From Aphrocallistes beatrix (Eukaryota > Porifera > Hexactinellida > Sceptrulophora > Aphrocallistidae), in NCBI GenBank assembly GCA_963281255.1, contig OY725492.1:1659696-1723695 (forward strand): a stretch of DNA of 64,000 nucleotides, in the 5' to 3' direction. Below, piece by piece: positions 53,204 to 63,029 of the stretch (within the stretch, counting starts at the first letter, position 1; the number at the start of each line of letters is the position of its first letter). The position numbers and the translations under genes were made by a program. Under the pieces are notes generated by a model. It did not search any database and was not told where the DNA came from. It was given only the letters and a program-made list of their open reading frames with translations.

Positions 53204-56200
53204 ATGGATCATCTCCTAAATGGATTGGTTGACGTATGTGTATTTTCTGGGGCTGATCAGTTCTCAAAATTAGAAGCAGCTGATGACAATAATCCCACCA
53301 ATCTATACGAATCGGAATGCCACTCCAGAGTTTTGGGAATTTTTCATTCAAAATCTACTCTTTTAACTTATTACCCTCCTACCGGCAAACTTGGCCATTT
53401 CTCGCAATTAAACGATTTAAAATGCTCGACTTCACCTTCTCCTCTACCCCCTGAGATGATCAACAGTCTCACTGTCTTCTTGTATCCAGATGGGTTCTAC
53501 GTTTTTGGTTACCAACACTCCTTGCCTCAACCCTCTCTCCATCAGCTGATCCTCACAGGTATTGAAGGGGATCATTATTATTGCGTCAATGCTGCATTTT
53601 TTAGACGATTTTTTGCTAAAAGATTACCGGATTCTTCTCAGCTCGGTTATGACCTTACTCTTATAACTTCTTCTGAGCAGAGAGATAATAAATCTATTGA
53701 AATTATTCTACAGCTTAACGTAACTTTAATATCACGCGTTCCTCTCTTCCAAACTCTGAAGGAGTGTCTCTCCAGCATTTTACCAGAATTATTAACTTCT
53801 CCTGATATATATTCTACTCTGCATACATTTAACAGAACCCTTTCCCTTATCCCCTCACCTCCTCTCGGCAGTCTAGCTCTGCAATTCAAACTAAATAAAC
53901 ACCTACTTTTACTCAGTGGACTCTCCCAGGACTACCCTCGTTCGGATACTCACCTTTTTTGGCCGTTCTTTTCGTTTCGTACAGAAGAAGTACTTAGAAT
54001 ACTTGGGTACATCCTAACTCAGCAGAATCTCCTTTTCGTCTCTAGTAAATATAATCTTCTGGCTTACACAATGGAAAGCTTCTGTCATTACTTATTCCCG
54101 TTCCAGTGGAGGCTCACATACGCTCCTTTCCTTCCTAAAAAACTGCTTGGGATTTTACAATCTCCAACCGCTTTTCTTTGTGGTTGTCACACTTCATCCA
54201 TGAATGAAATAGATCAGGACGAGATCGAAAATATGATAATTGTCACTCTTGATGATGGTTCTATTTCAAGTACAAAGGATTTCATAATAGATCAGAATAA
54301 TCTTTCTATTCCTTCGTATTTCACTCGGAAATACTCGCATTCAATTGAGAGTCTATTCAAACGCAGGTGCTTGTCCTTTCACATCCTAAACGAACCTACA
54401 TTGGGAGATCTGCTATTGGAGAAGTTACGGCTGATTGGTTGGGAGAGAGACACGGACCACAAACTCTCAGACATCATAATGAGCATGTTTGCTGATATAT
54501 TTCAAGATATTTCCAGCTATGTTTCATATCCTTCCGAGTTCAATAGGGATGGTTTTTTAAGAAGTTGCAATCAGGAGTTCCGTCCCTTTTTCGAGGTTAT
54601 CACTCAAACTGACGTATTTAACCAACTAATTAAGCAGTTACTCAACAAGGCTAAAACACCATTTACAAAGGCTCTTGATGAGTTCAAGAAGAAGAGGTCT
54701 TCTGTGGTCATACCCCCTCTTATTACAGGCGATCCTATGTCCTCTTTTATCTGTATTTCCACCACTGCTGGGGGTATAGTGCAGACAGAGTATGTAGCAG
54801 CCCAACAATTGCTGAATGATTCAGATACTTCTTCTGATACAACAAAACAACCAAATATTACTCTATTAGAATTAGCTGAATTTCCTGGTCCTGGAATTGG
54901 TAGTAACCATGATTACTTCCAGGCTTGTGTTCGAAAGATAAACGCATACTTGGATAGCAGCTCGGCCCCTCAATGTAGAGCTGAGTGCATATACTTACGG
55001 GCCTACTACTTACTGGCTCTAGGGGAACCTCTAAATGCCATGGAAGATTTTATTTCCCATCTCTCTAAAATCAATGTCAATTTAGTGCCTTCAGAAGAGA
55101 GTCTGACAGAAATTTTTTTAAATATGTCTGAGGAAAACAAATCAGCTCTCAGAAAGATGCCTTACTTTTCAAAGAGTATATTTGAGATGGAACACGATAT
55201 CTCTCTCTCACGCCGTATTTCCAACGCGAGGTTCCCAATCCAATCGCTTACACGTGATGATTTTGAGTTATATCTTCAGACAAATGGAATTTCTGCGAAT
55301 AGTGATACTTGCACTATCATATTCAGTGTACTTACTAACGGCGGTACTATGATAGCACCTGAAAGTCTCAAGATGTTTGTAGAGTGTTGGTCGAAAGTTA
55401 AGAAATGCAATCTATCCCTGCAACACAATCCAGCCATTGACATTCCTACTAAAGAAAATATTGTTTTCTGCTCTTCTGATCAGCCCCAACATATTGTAAG
55501 ATACCATAACAGTCACGGCCGTCTTCTCATCACAGACCACAACGTCTGGTTATTGCAGGCGGATTACAAGCTAGCACACTTGTTCAAATTCACAAACGTT
55601 TCTTCATTCTCTTTCTCAGAAATCAAGAAGAAGGGTTGCGCTATTAAGATACAGCCTACTGTTGAAGTTGAGGATCTCAAGGCTATTAAGCAATTGCCCT
55701 TCGATAAAATTAGCTCTCGTAAATCTGTATATCACTCAATCAAGTTTTTCGATAAAATCACTTGTGTATTCGCGATAGAGTGTTTTAAAGAGATGCACGC
55801 CGCTCACATGCTTGTACAGCGACGCAAGGATGACTCGTACCTTGGAGAAGGCAAATTAAACGTCTTACTACTGGCAACTTTGCGGAGAATGAGTTTAAAG
55901 ACTTTGAATTCTGAGTGTGAACTTGACCTAATATCTCAGGCTATCAAACAGGGATTGCTATATCTCTTTAAAACCAATGTAGAGTCTCGTGGAATCTATG
56001 ATGATCATTTGTTGTATCGTTTCAACCCTCTGTCTACCGACACACAGAAAGCAAGCATCGAAGTGTTGCTTTCGGTTAGCAGCGCATGTCAGGCTCAGAT
56101 ATTCTGGATTGGTTACGTGTATCAGGGTCAGTCTATAATCTGCATATACGACTATTCCAATAGATCAGTTTTATCAGACTTCATACTGCCTGACCAACGA

Positions 56201-56959
56201 GTGGAAGGGATTGTAGAGGTAGGCCCTAAGGTTTGGATTAGTTCACTTAACAAATCTCTCTACATTGTGAACAAGGAGAGCTACACGATAGACGGACGTC
56301 TCTCCGAGCCCAATGAAGTAGCCCTCGTTTTTCATTATGAACCACTTCAGAATGAGGTGTGGGTCCTATATCACAAAGGCCAGATTGTTGTTTGGGACAC
56401 GCATTCTCTTGAGCAAAAGAGAACTATTCTCCTCCAATCAAAACATCAGGAGTCAGCCCGTTACTCATATTCTTCTATGACTATTTCCCAGGATTATATA
56501 TTTACTCTCTACTCGCGCTCTCTTATCGTATTTGAGAAGGATTTGGGCGGTCTAATAACCTCCTTACCTCTCTCATCAAATTCTTTAGAAACACCAATGG
56601 AAGCCCGATGCATTTGCATTTCAAAAAAACATCAAGTATGGGTGCCATGTAATAGGGAGCCCAAAGTGTGTGTGTTCGATTCTATTCGCTTAATACTAGT
56701 AGAAGTTCTAAATGTGCTAGATTATTCTTCTGATGTCTCTTGTAATGGGTTCAATTCAATTCTCAGTGTAGGCAATGATATCTGGCTAGGAGGGAGAAAT
56801 GGGTATATTTATATATATGACAATATTGACCGGAGTCCAAAAAGTTATTTCAAGGGTCATGAAGATTCAATTCGTAGTCTCATCGTAAATAAAACTCAAT
56901 CTATCGTTACCAGCGGTAGTAACTCTAAAGACGGTCGCGTGTCTTTCTGGAGCACTTAA
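53204..56959 (+). CDS. DENND3: DENND3-like protein (DENN domain plus WD40), single exon
   Basis: From the first ATG (53204; the frame is open only seven codons further up) to TAA 56957-56959, 1,251 residues, near the ~1,200 of vertebrate DENND3. Order: uDENN (1-110), central DENN (about 215-335, with LFWPFFSF near 250 and LTYAPFLPKKLLG near 305), dDENN (to ~500, NKAKTPFTKALDEFKKKR), a helical TPR-like stretch (YLRAYYLLALGEPLNAMEDF near 600), a PH-like segment (~745-880, GRLLITDHNVWLLQ), then WD40 repeats from ~960 to the end (IWLGGRNGYIYIYD, GHEDSIRSLIVN). DENND3 is known as a Rab12 exchange factor in endosome-autophagy traffic; that role here is by homology. No stop, shift or splice signal interrupts it. 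Confidence 0.93.
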   Translation: MDHLLNGLVDVCVFSGADQFSKLEAADDNNPTNLYESECHSRVLGIFHSKSTLLTYYPPTGKLGHFSQLNDLKCSTSPSPLPPEMINSLTVFLYPDGFYVFGYQHSLPQPSLHQLILTGIEGDHYYCVNAAFFRRFFAKRLPDSSQLGYDLTLITSSEQRDNKSIEIILQLNVTLISRVPLFQTLKECLSSILPELLTSPDIYSTLHTFNRTLSLIPSPPLGSLALQFKLNKHLLLLSGLSQDYPRSDTHLFWPFFSFRTEEVLRILGYILTQQNLLFVSSKYNLLAYTMESFCHYLFPFQWRLTYAPFLPKKLLGILQSPTAFLCGCHTSSMNEIDQDEIENMIIVTLDDGSISSTKDFIIDQNNLSIPSYFTRKYSHSIESLFKRRCLSFHILNEPTLGDLLLEKLRLIGWERDTDHKLSDIIMSMFADIFQDISSYVSYPSEFNRDGFLRSCNQEFRPFFEVITQTDVFNQLIKQLLNKAKTPFTKALDEFKKKRSSVVIPPLITGDPMSSFICISTTAGGIVQTEYVAAQQLLNDSDTSSDTTKQPNITLLELAEFPGPGIGSNHDYFQACVRKINAYLDSSSAPQCRAECIYLRAYYLLALGEPLNAMEDFISHLSKINVNLVPSEESLTEIFLNMSEENKSALRKMPYFSKSIFEMEHDISLSRRISNARFPIQSLTRDDFELYLQTNGISANSDTCTIIFSVLTNGGTMIAPESLKMFVECWSKVKKCNLSLQHNPAIDIPTKENIVFCSSDQPQHIVRYHNSHGRLLITDHNVWLLQADYKLAHLFKFTNVSSFSFSEIKKKGCAIKIQPTVEVEDLKAIKQLPFDKISSRKSVYHSIKFFDKITCVFAIECFKEMHAAHMLVQRRKDDSYLGEGKLNVLLLATLRRMSLKTLNSECELDLISQAIKQGLLYLFKTNVESRGIYDDHLLYRFNPLSTDTQKASIEVLLSVSSACQAQIFWIGYVYQGQSIICIYDYSNRSVLSDFILPDQRVEGIVEVGPKVWISSLNKSLYIVNKESYTIDGRLSEPNEVALVFHYEPLQNEVWVLYHKGQIVVWDTHSLEQKRTILLQSKHQESARYSYSSMTISQDYIFTLYSRSLIVFEKDLGGLITSLPLSSNSLETPMEARCICISKKHQVWVPCNREPKVCVFDSIRLILVEVLNVLDYSSDVSCNGFNSILSVGNDIWLGGRNGYIYIYDNIDRSPKSYFKGHEDSIRSLIVNKTQSIVTSGSNSKDGRVSFWST

Positions 56960-57289
56960 TTTGACTTGTTCTTAAAGGATATTTTATTCATTTTATTATA
57001 TGTACATATATGTATAAAAATTGGTATTTGAGGTCAAGTACTCCAAGTATATTAAGCGATTTATTAGACTTTTGTATCTGAATGTACTTAATATACTGTG
57101 ATATTGGGTATGCCAACGGCGTATGTGAGATTGAGTTCCGTTTTTCTCCTTTATGAAATTGTATAAGAAGCATGCTAAAAATTGAATCCCGTATTTTCCT
57201 GAATACTCGCCAGCGGTTTCATGCGTACGAAAAATAATTACCTGGGCAATTAACTGGGAAAAACGGTAATCATAATAACGGACTTACCT

Positions 57290-57350
57290 AATTTCAGGAA
57301 CGGAATGGAACCATTCCGGAAATCTTAATACCTAACTTCCGGAACGGTGA
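57290..57350. repeat. Palindromic TTCCGGAA motifs
   Basis: CAGGAACGGAATGGAACCAT, ATTCCGGAAAT, ACTTCCGGAACGGT: a small palindrome-array fragment 330 bp past the DENND3-like stop. 56960-57290 shows no clear polyadenylation signal. Confidence 0.4.
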
Positions 57351-57584
57351 ACATGAACATAAGAGACTTTATCTCACTACCACCCATTGTGTTAGTCATT
57401 TACAGCCAGAGTGTGAGATACTAGCATGCATTGCTAGATACGTAGTAGAGTTTATTACAATGAAGTACAATCATTATCATGCAAATTATCTTCCTCATTA
57501 CTCGGTAATTAGACCACAAGAAGCAGGATGACCCTTTGATTTTAAGTACCCTCTCCACCAAATGGCGGTGACGTGTTCATATAT

Positions 57585-57845
57585 TTAGCTAAGGGAGATG
57601 ATATAACGAACTGGAAATGTGATCAATATCGATGGATCCACAATGGAGTGGCAAAACTTCCCAGAGCTAAATCACTGATAAAAAAATACTATTATATTTA
57701 GAACCATTAACACACCTGAAAGAAGCTCTGATGAATTTAGAAGGCATGCATATGTGCTCTTGGAGTCAGATGATAAACCATCAAATTATTTCTTTCTAGT
57801 ACTAATTTGCTTCCTTGGAGATGAAAAAATTGCATCCGACTTTCC
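57585..57845 (+). pseudogene. Unknown protein fragment, one frameshift
   Basis: YLAKGDDITNWKCDQYRWIH then NGVAKLPRAKSLIKKYYYI and a stop; one frame over, EFRRHAYVLLESDDKPSNYF and LVLICFLGDEKIASDF. The composition (W, C, Y, paired frames) looks like real former coding sequence. I cannot name the family. Confidence 0.4.
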
Positions 57846-58116
57846 CCATGTTAACCAGAATAATCTTGAGAGAAACTACTGCCAGTAGTGTCCTTCCTTA
57901 TGAAGAAAGACATAGAGCAGCTTGCAGCAGCTGATCCACCCAAACTCTACGAGGCAGAAATAGCTGCAATTAGGGGGCCTGCATTAGTTCGAAAGATAGT
58001 TATGCATTAGTTCGATTTTCCGATGTTGGCGTTAGTTCGAAAGTTAGATATGTTCTAGTTTAGTCAGGATTTTCGGAATAGTTCCGGAATTTTGTATTTA
58101 TATTTTCGAAATGACA

Positions 58117-58392
58117 GTTGCGTTGTGTTGCGTTGCGTTGCGTTGCGTTGCGTTGCGTTGCGTTGCGTTGCGTTGCGTTGCGTTGCGTTGCGTTGCGTTG
58201 CGTTGCGTTGCGTTGCGTTGCGTTGCGTTGCGTTGCGTTGCGTTGCGTTGCGTTGCGTTGCGTTGCGTTGCGTTGCGTTGCGTTGCGTTGCGTTGCGTTG
58301 CGTTGCGTTGCGTTGCGTTGCGTTGCGTTGCGTTGCGTTGCGTTGCGTTGCGTTGCGTTGCGTTGCGTTGCGTTGCGTTGCGTTGCGTTGCG
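58117..58392. repeat. (TGCGT)n microsatellite, about 55 units
   Basis: 276 bp of nearly pure pentanucleotide with one GTGTT variant near the start; makes spurious ALRCV and NATQR frames. Just upstream (57980-58060) lie several TTAGTTCGA(A) copies. Confidence 0.97.
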
Positions 58393-58793
58393 CTCCCTCC
58401 CAGATTCAAGTCAGTATATATACTAGTATTTTCTGCACCAAGTAGAAAGTTTGTGCCAAGTTAGAATATTCCTAATTGACGCTGCACTAGTTGGGATTAC
58501 ACATTGTATTTATTTTCAATTTATTTTGAGTTTACTAACATTATCGGGGCTACATACACGTAGAGTACGGGAACAAATGTAATTTGTTAATCAAGAAATA
58601 TTAACAACCAAAGTTAAGTGGCACATGATTATATTTACATGGAAATAATGAAAAAGTTGAAAATTGAAATACGTAAATAACTAATTAAAATAAGATACTA
58701 TAGAGTTTCAATAAATTAGAAACATATATAAACATGATATCAAAATACCTTATCCATTTGCAAAATTAGATTAATCGTCATTTTATTACATAA

Positions 58794-59211
58794 CAAGCGC
58801 GTTTCGCTTGCTTACGCTGCGCGGCTGACGGACACTGTGTGTCCCACTAGGATCACATTGATTAATTAAAAGGTAGATAACATTTCTAAATACGTGTCTT
58901 GCTGTTAATAATCGATATCACTCGAAAAATTTTTGATGCTTAATGATGGCGTCATAATAGAGTGATAAGTCATCATTTTTAATGAGAGGTGTATCATATT
59001 TAAAATATATGAATATACACATTCTATTAAAATTTCAGCCTTCTATCTCCTAAAATGACTGAGTTCTAGTCGAAAAACTAAAATTTCTATAATAAAAATG
59101 GTGACAATAATGTCATAATTCCATGATGAGTCGACATTTTCGTCTCAGGTCATGCCAAAAATCAGGTTTCTGTGTTGGGCAGTTTCTTCAATCAATTCGT
59201 TGCAGATATTT
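58794..59211 (-). mobile_element. Helitron, 5' end cut
   Basis: A|CAAGCGCGTTTCGCTTGCTT through the core to CAATTCGTTGCAGATATT; a pogo-like tip (TACAGTGGAACCTGTATATA) replaces the 5' end at 59213. 58400-58790 unassigned. Confidence 0.8.
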
Positions 59212-59270
59212 ATACAGTGGAACCTGTATATAACGGCCACCCAAGGGACTGAAAAAATTGACCGTTATAC

Positions 59271-60985
59271 TAGGGTTGCAAAATTCCCGGGAATTTTCAA
59301 ATGTGGAAACTTTCCGGGAATTTTGGAAACTTTCCGGGAACATTGGGAATTTTCAAAATGATCAAATTCTACATATAAATAGATAGACTCAAATTGATGA
59401 AGCATGATAATTAAAGAACACATTTGATTGCATTTTAACCTAAGTGACTATTATGGCATACTTTGGTATTGTCTACAAGTACAATCAACATTGCCATAGT
59501 TAAAGTTACTTTACTAAGTCCTCTTCTAAACTATCAGAATCAGATAAATAATCTGCGTTAGATCCATCAGTATCAGAATTGTCACCATCTGTATCAGTGT
59601 ATTCTGCTTCTGCTAAAGCTAGTGTGGTTGTTTTCGAACCAAGTGAATCCTCTTCAAACAGTTCTAAGTTCGATTTGATTGCCACAATTTTCTCCACACG
59701 TTGGTTTGTCAATCGGTTTCTATTCTTAGTGTGCGCACTTCCGAAGACAGACCAATTTCGTTCAGAAGATGCTGACGATGGGGGAATCTGTAACAGTATC
59801 GATGCAACTGGTGCCAGAGCTTCCCCTGAACAAATTCCTTTCCACCATGTAGCAGCTTGTATATGCTTGGCACTGTTCCATATACTTGCACTACGCCAAA
59901 GCCCATCCTTTGCTCGGAATGTTGCGAGGCTAGCCATCACTATACCAGTATCTAGCTTCAAATGCTCAGCAATTGAATTTATAACATCATACTCTTGTCC
60001 AATATCAGCTGGTTTGAGCAACTCCAATTCTTCATCAACAAAATTCGGATCTACAATACAAGCAGCATAGTGAGCAGGCTGAATCATGAATTTTCTTCTG
60101 GCCTTCACAAAGTTTTTAACTTTTATTTCTTCCGCTTTGTTGAGAGGGCTCTCAAGCAAATTCTCATCCATTTTCTTCTCGATGTCATGCAGGACCTTGA
60201 TAGCACGTGAAAGTGTTGTCTTGTCACCTTCAACAATTGCAATGCCGTCAACGATGGGATTCAACAACTTAATAGCCATTGTTATGCTCTGCCAAAATAC
60301 ATCGTTGTCCAGAATCATTGATCTTATGTCAGCATCTAAATCGTTCTCTAGCTCTTCTGTGATTGCCATAGATCGAAGCGAGGCCTTTCCATTAGCCAGA
60401 GACTGGAACATTATGACTACACCACCCCATCTTGTTTTGCTAGGTAATTTCAGTGCATATGATAATTTTGTTTCTTTCTGCTTTGTTATAAACATTGCAT
60501 TCAGAATGTGCTTATGCTTTATGGTCTTTATAAGTTTCTTTGCCTTCTTGATCAGATTGTCTAAAGTTCTCAGTTCACATATATCCCCAAGTAGCAGATT
60601 TAATCCATGAGCAGAACAGCCAATAGTCAGAATGTGAGGATATGTCTTCCGAACTTCTTCCCATGCAGCTTTCATGTTCTTAGCATTATCGGTGATGATT
60701 GCAAACACCTTGGTTGATCCACTTTCCTTGATGACATTCTTAATCTGATCTCCTATATATACTCCGGTATGCTTGTTGGTTTGGGTATCCACGCTCTTCA
60801 GGAAAACTGGCCGTGGTGTAGTGATCAAGAAGTTGATGATGCTCTCATTGCGGATGTTTGACCATCCATCTGAAATTATGCAGAGACAAACTGAATTATC
60901 TGTTGTTTCCTTTGCTTTTTCTTGCACTCTGTTGTATTCAATGGCTATATTTAGGACGAATTGTGAGAGTTTTCTATCTGTTTAA
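59271..60985 (-). mobile_element. hAT element with CCCGGG palindromes, 5'-truncated
   Basis: Its 3' end TAGGGTTGCAAAATTCCCGG has three TTCCCGGGAATTTT-type palindromes within 85 bp, followed inward by the transposase gene. The other end is missing. Confidence 0.75.
59506..60984 (-). pseudogene. hAT transposase (DUF659 and hAT C-terminal dimerisation domain), N-terminus missing
   Basis: One uninterrupted frame of ~490 codons with no ATG at the proper start. CLCIISDGWSNIRNESIINF is the first catalytic Asp region of DUF659, FAIITDNAKNMKAAWEEV the second Asp, GCSAHGLNLLLGDI the CxxH motif, and PVASILLQIPPSSASSERNW the C-terminal dimerisation motif with RLTNQRVEKIVAIKSNL. The acidic tail ends EEDLVK. 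The BED finger and about 150 residues are absent; a stop lies just upstream at ~60986. Strikingly undamaged otherwise, suggesting recent truncation or a selected fragment. Confidence 0.85.
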
Positions 60986-61216
60986 AGTAGACTTTAAGCA
61001 TTATTAACTTTAAGTTGTCGGACACAGAGTTCGGAACGAATTTAATTTAAAAAATTAGAAAATGTCAATGGGATGTTGCTACATTCCAGGGTATGGAATT
61101 CATTTTTATCAAATTATACCAAATGTAACAAATATAATAGATTTTGCAACAATTTAAAAACAATTAAGTAGAAATCGTATTATCACTTAAAATAAAGTAA
61201 GCTGTTTTATATTATA

Positions 61217-61954
61217 CAAGCGCGCTTCGCTTGCTTGCGCTGCGCGGCTGGCGAACACTTCGTGTCCGCCAGATGCTCCCTTCGGTCGCCTGGAGGTGAC
61301 ATTGGTTAATTATAAGGGAGATATCATCTCTAAATATGTACATCTTAGTTTTAAAATCGATATCACTCGAAAAATCACCAAATTTGTCAAATTTTAAAAT
61401 TTTGATGAGTAATGATGACGTCATAACAAAGTGATGAGTCATTATTTTTTGATGATAGTTGCATCATATGTGAGGCGTGTTAGTATACAGATTCAATTAA
61501 AATTTCAGCCTTCTATCTCCTATAATGGCTGAGTTATGCTCGAATAACTGTATTGCTTAACTTTTAAAAATGTGACAATTACGTCATAATTCCATGATGA
61601 GTCGACATTTTGCTCTGAGCTCAGAACTTACTGGAGCCATAGCCAAAAGACTCCCACATGCCAAAAATCAGCTTTCTGCGCCTGGCAGTTTCTTCAATCA
61701 ATTCGTAACAGAGATATATATATATATACAGTCGACTCCGCTTAATAGGGTCACATCGGTCAGGGCATATTTTGCCCCGATTAAGCGGAGAACCCTATTA
61801 ACCGAAAAAAAATTTGTATTAGCCTCTATGTGTGAGAGCTATTCCGGTCCTGCCAAAATGGCCCGATTAAGCGGCTGACCCGATTAAACAGTGACCCTAT
61901 TAAGCGGAGTCGACTGTATATATACAAACATTAATCGAGTCTTAATAGTAAGGA
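61217..61954 (-). mobile_element. Helitron with pogo MITE in its AT tract
   Basis: A|CAAGCGCGCTTCGCTTGCTT to TTAATCGAGTCTTAATAGTA AGGA. Near identical to 16644-17237 in the core. Confidence 0.85.
61729..61916. mobile_element. pogo-like MITE, second copy
   Basis: CAGTCGACTCCGCTTAATAG ends, 188 bp, TA both sides, set in TATATATA. About 90% like 26331-26517. Confidence 0.9.
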
Positions 61955-61969
61955 ATGAACAAATTTACA

Positions 61970-62435
61970 CAAGCGCGCTTCGCTTGCGTGCGCTGTGCGG
62001 CTGGCAGACAGTTTGTGTCCGCCGTGGCGCCCTTTGGGAGCCATCTCGTAAAAAATGCGTCTGTCTTTAGGATCGATATGATTCGAAAGATCACAAAATT
62101 TGTTAAATTTTCAATTTTTGATGCGTAATGACATTAAAACAGAGTGATTAGTCATCATTTTTTTATGTGAGTTGTATCATATGTAAAGAAAAATTTCAGC
62201 CTTCTATCACCTAAAATGGCTGAGTTAAAACTGAAATTTCTAATAATAAAAAAGTGACGTCATAATTCCATGATGAGTCGACATTTTCGTCTGAGGTCAG
62301 AACTTAGTGGAGCCATGGCCAAAAGACTCCCACATGCCAAAATCAGCTTTCTGTGCCTGGCAGTTTCATCAATCAGTTCGTTACAGTTATCTATATTTAT
62401 ATACACACATTAATCGAGTTTTAAAAGTAGTAAGA
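61970..62435 (-). mobile_element. Helitron, more diverged
   Basis: A|CAAGCGCGCTTCGCTTGCGT to TTAATCGAGTTTTAAAAGTA; separated from the previous copy by 15 bases. Confidence 0.8.
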
Positions 62436-62439
62436 ATTA

Positions 62440-62955
62440 ATACTGATCCTTCCATTAAGTTCTACATATTAAAAAAAACAACATAAATATTGATTTATTT
62501 GTAGCATTATGGTTTTAGGCTGGGGAATAAATTGTTTATGAAATGGTATACTACCACTTTTGTCCCATTTTTAGGGGGAGAAAATTGTGGAAAAAAAGTT
62601 GCACAATTACTTTATATCACAGGTTATTGTACTGAACACCTCCCGTTTACTTCATCACACATATGTTCTTAATTATTTGACCTTGTAATCATCCTATTCC
62701 ACGAATTCAAAACATTATCACTAAATTCATTTTAAAGCCATTTTCAATGGGGAGATTCCAATTTTTCAACAGTCACCTAAACCATGTATATAAATCGAAC
62801 GTACCAATCACCATAATTGTTCTATCACAACAATCCTATATGCAAATCGAAAGCTGATCCCCTGAGCTATACAATGGACAAATCGAAAATAGTATATTTT
62901 CACTAACTTCTGAATACAGATCACGGCTCAGTACTTAAGAAATGACCTAAGGATA
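62440..62955. mobile_element. Repeat copy lacking the Helitron of 33178 (empty site)
   Basis: Reverse complement of 32880-33177 plus 33957-34205; the joint CATATGTTCTT at 62660-62675 is the unfilled target. A (TA)n and a CGAGGGGGCATCGTAAAG mariner-like tip follow at 62953-62985. Confidence 0.8.
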
Positions 62956-63029
62956 TATATATATATATATACGAGGGGGCATCGTAAAGTTTTAATTATT
63001 AACATGAAGTAAAGAAGGCAAAAACTTCA

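Noticed and set aside
58092..58464. Frames of ALRCV and NATQR repeats on both strands
   Set aside because: Read-through of the TGCGT microsatellite; a 5-bp unit is open in all frames.
59579..60610. Plus-strand ORFs of 163 and 174 codons opposite the hAT transposase
   Set aside because: Antisense shadows; no motifs, while the minus frame shows all hAT landmarks.
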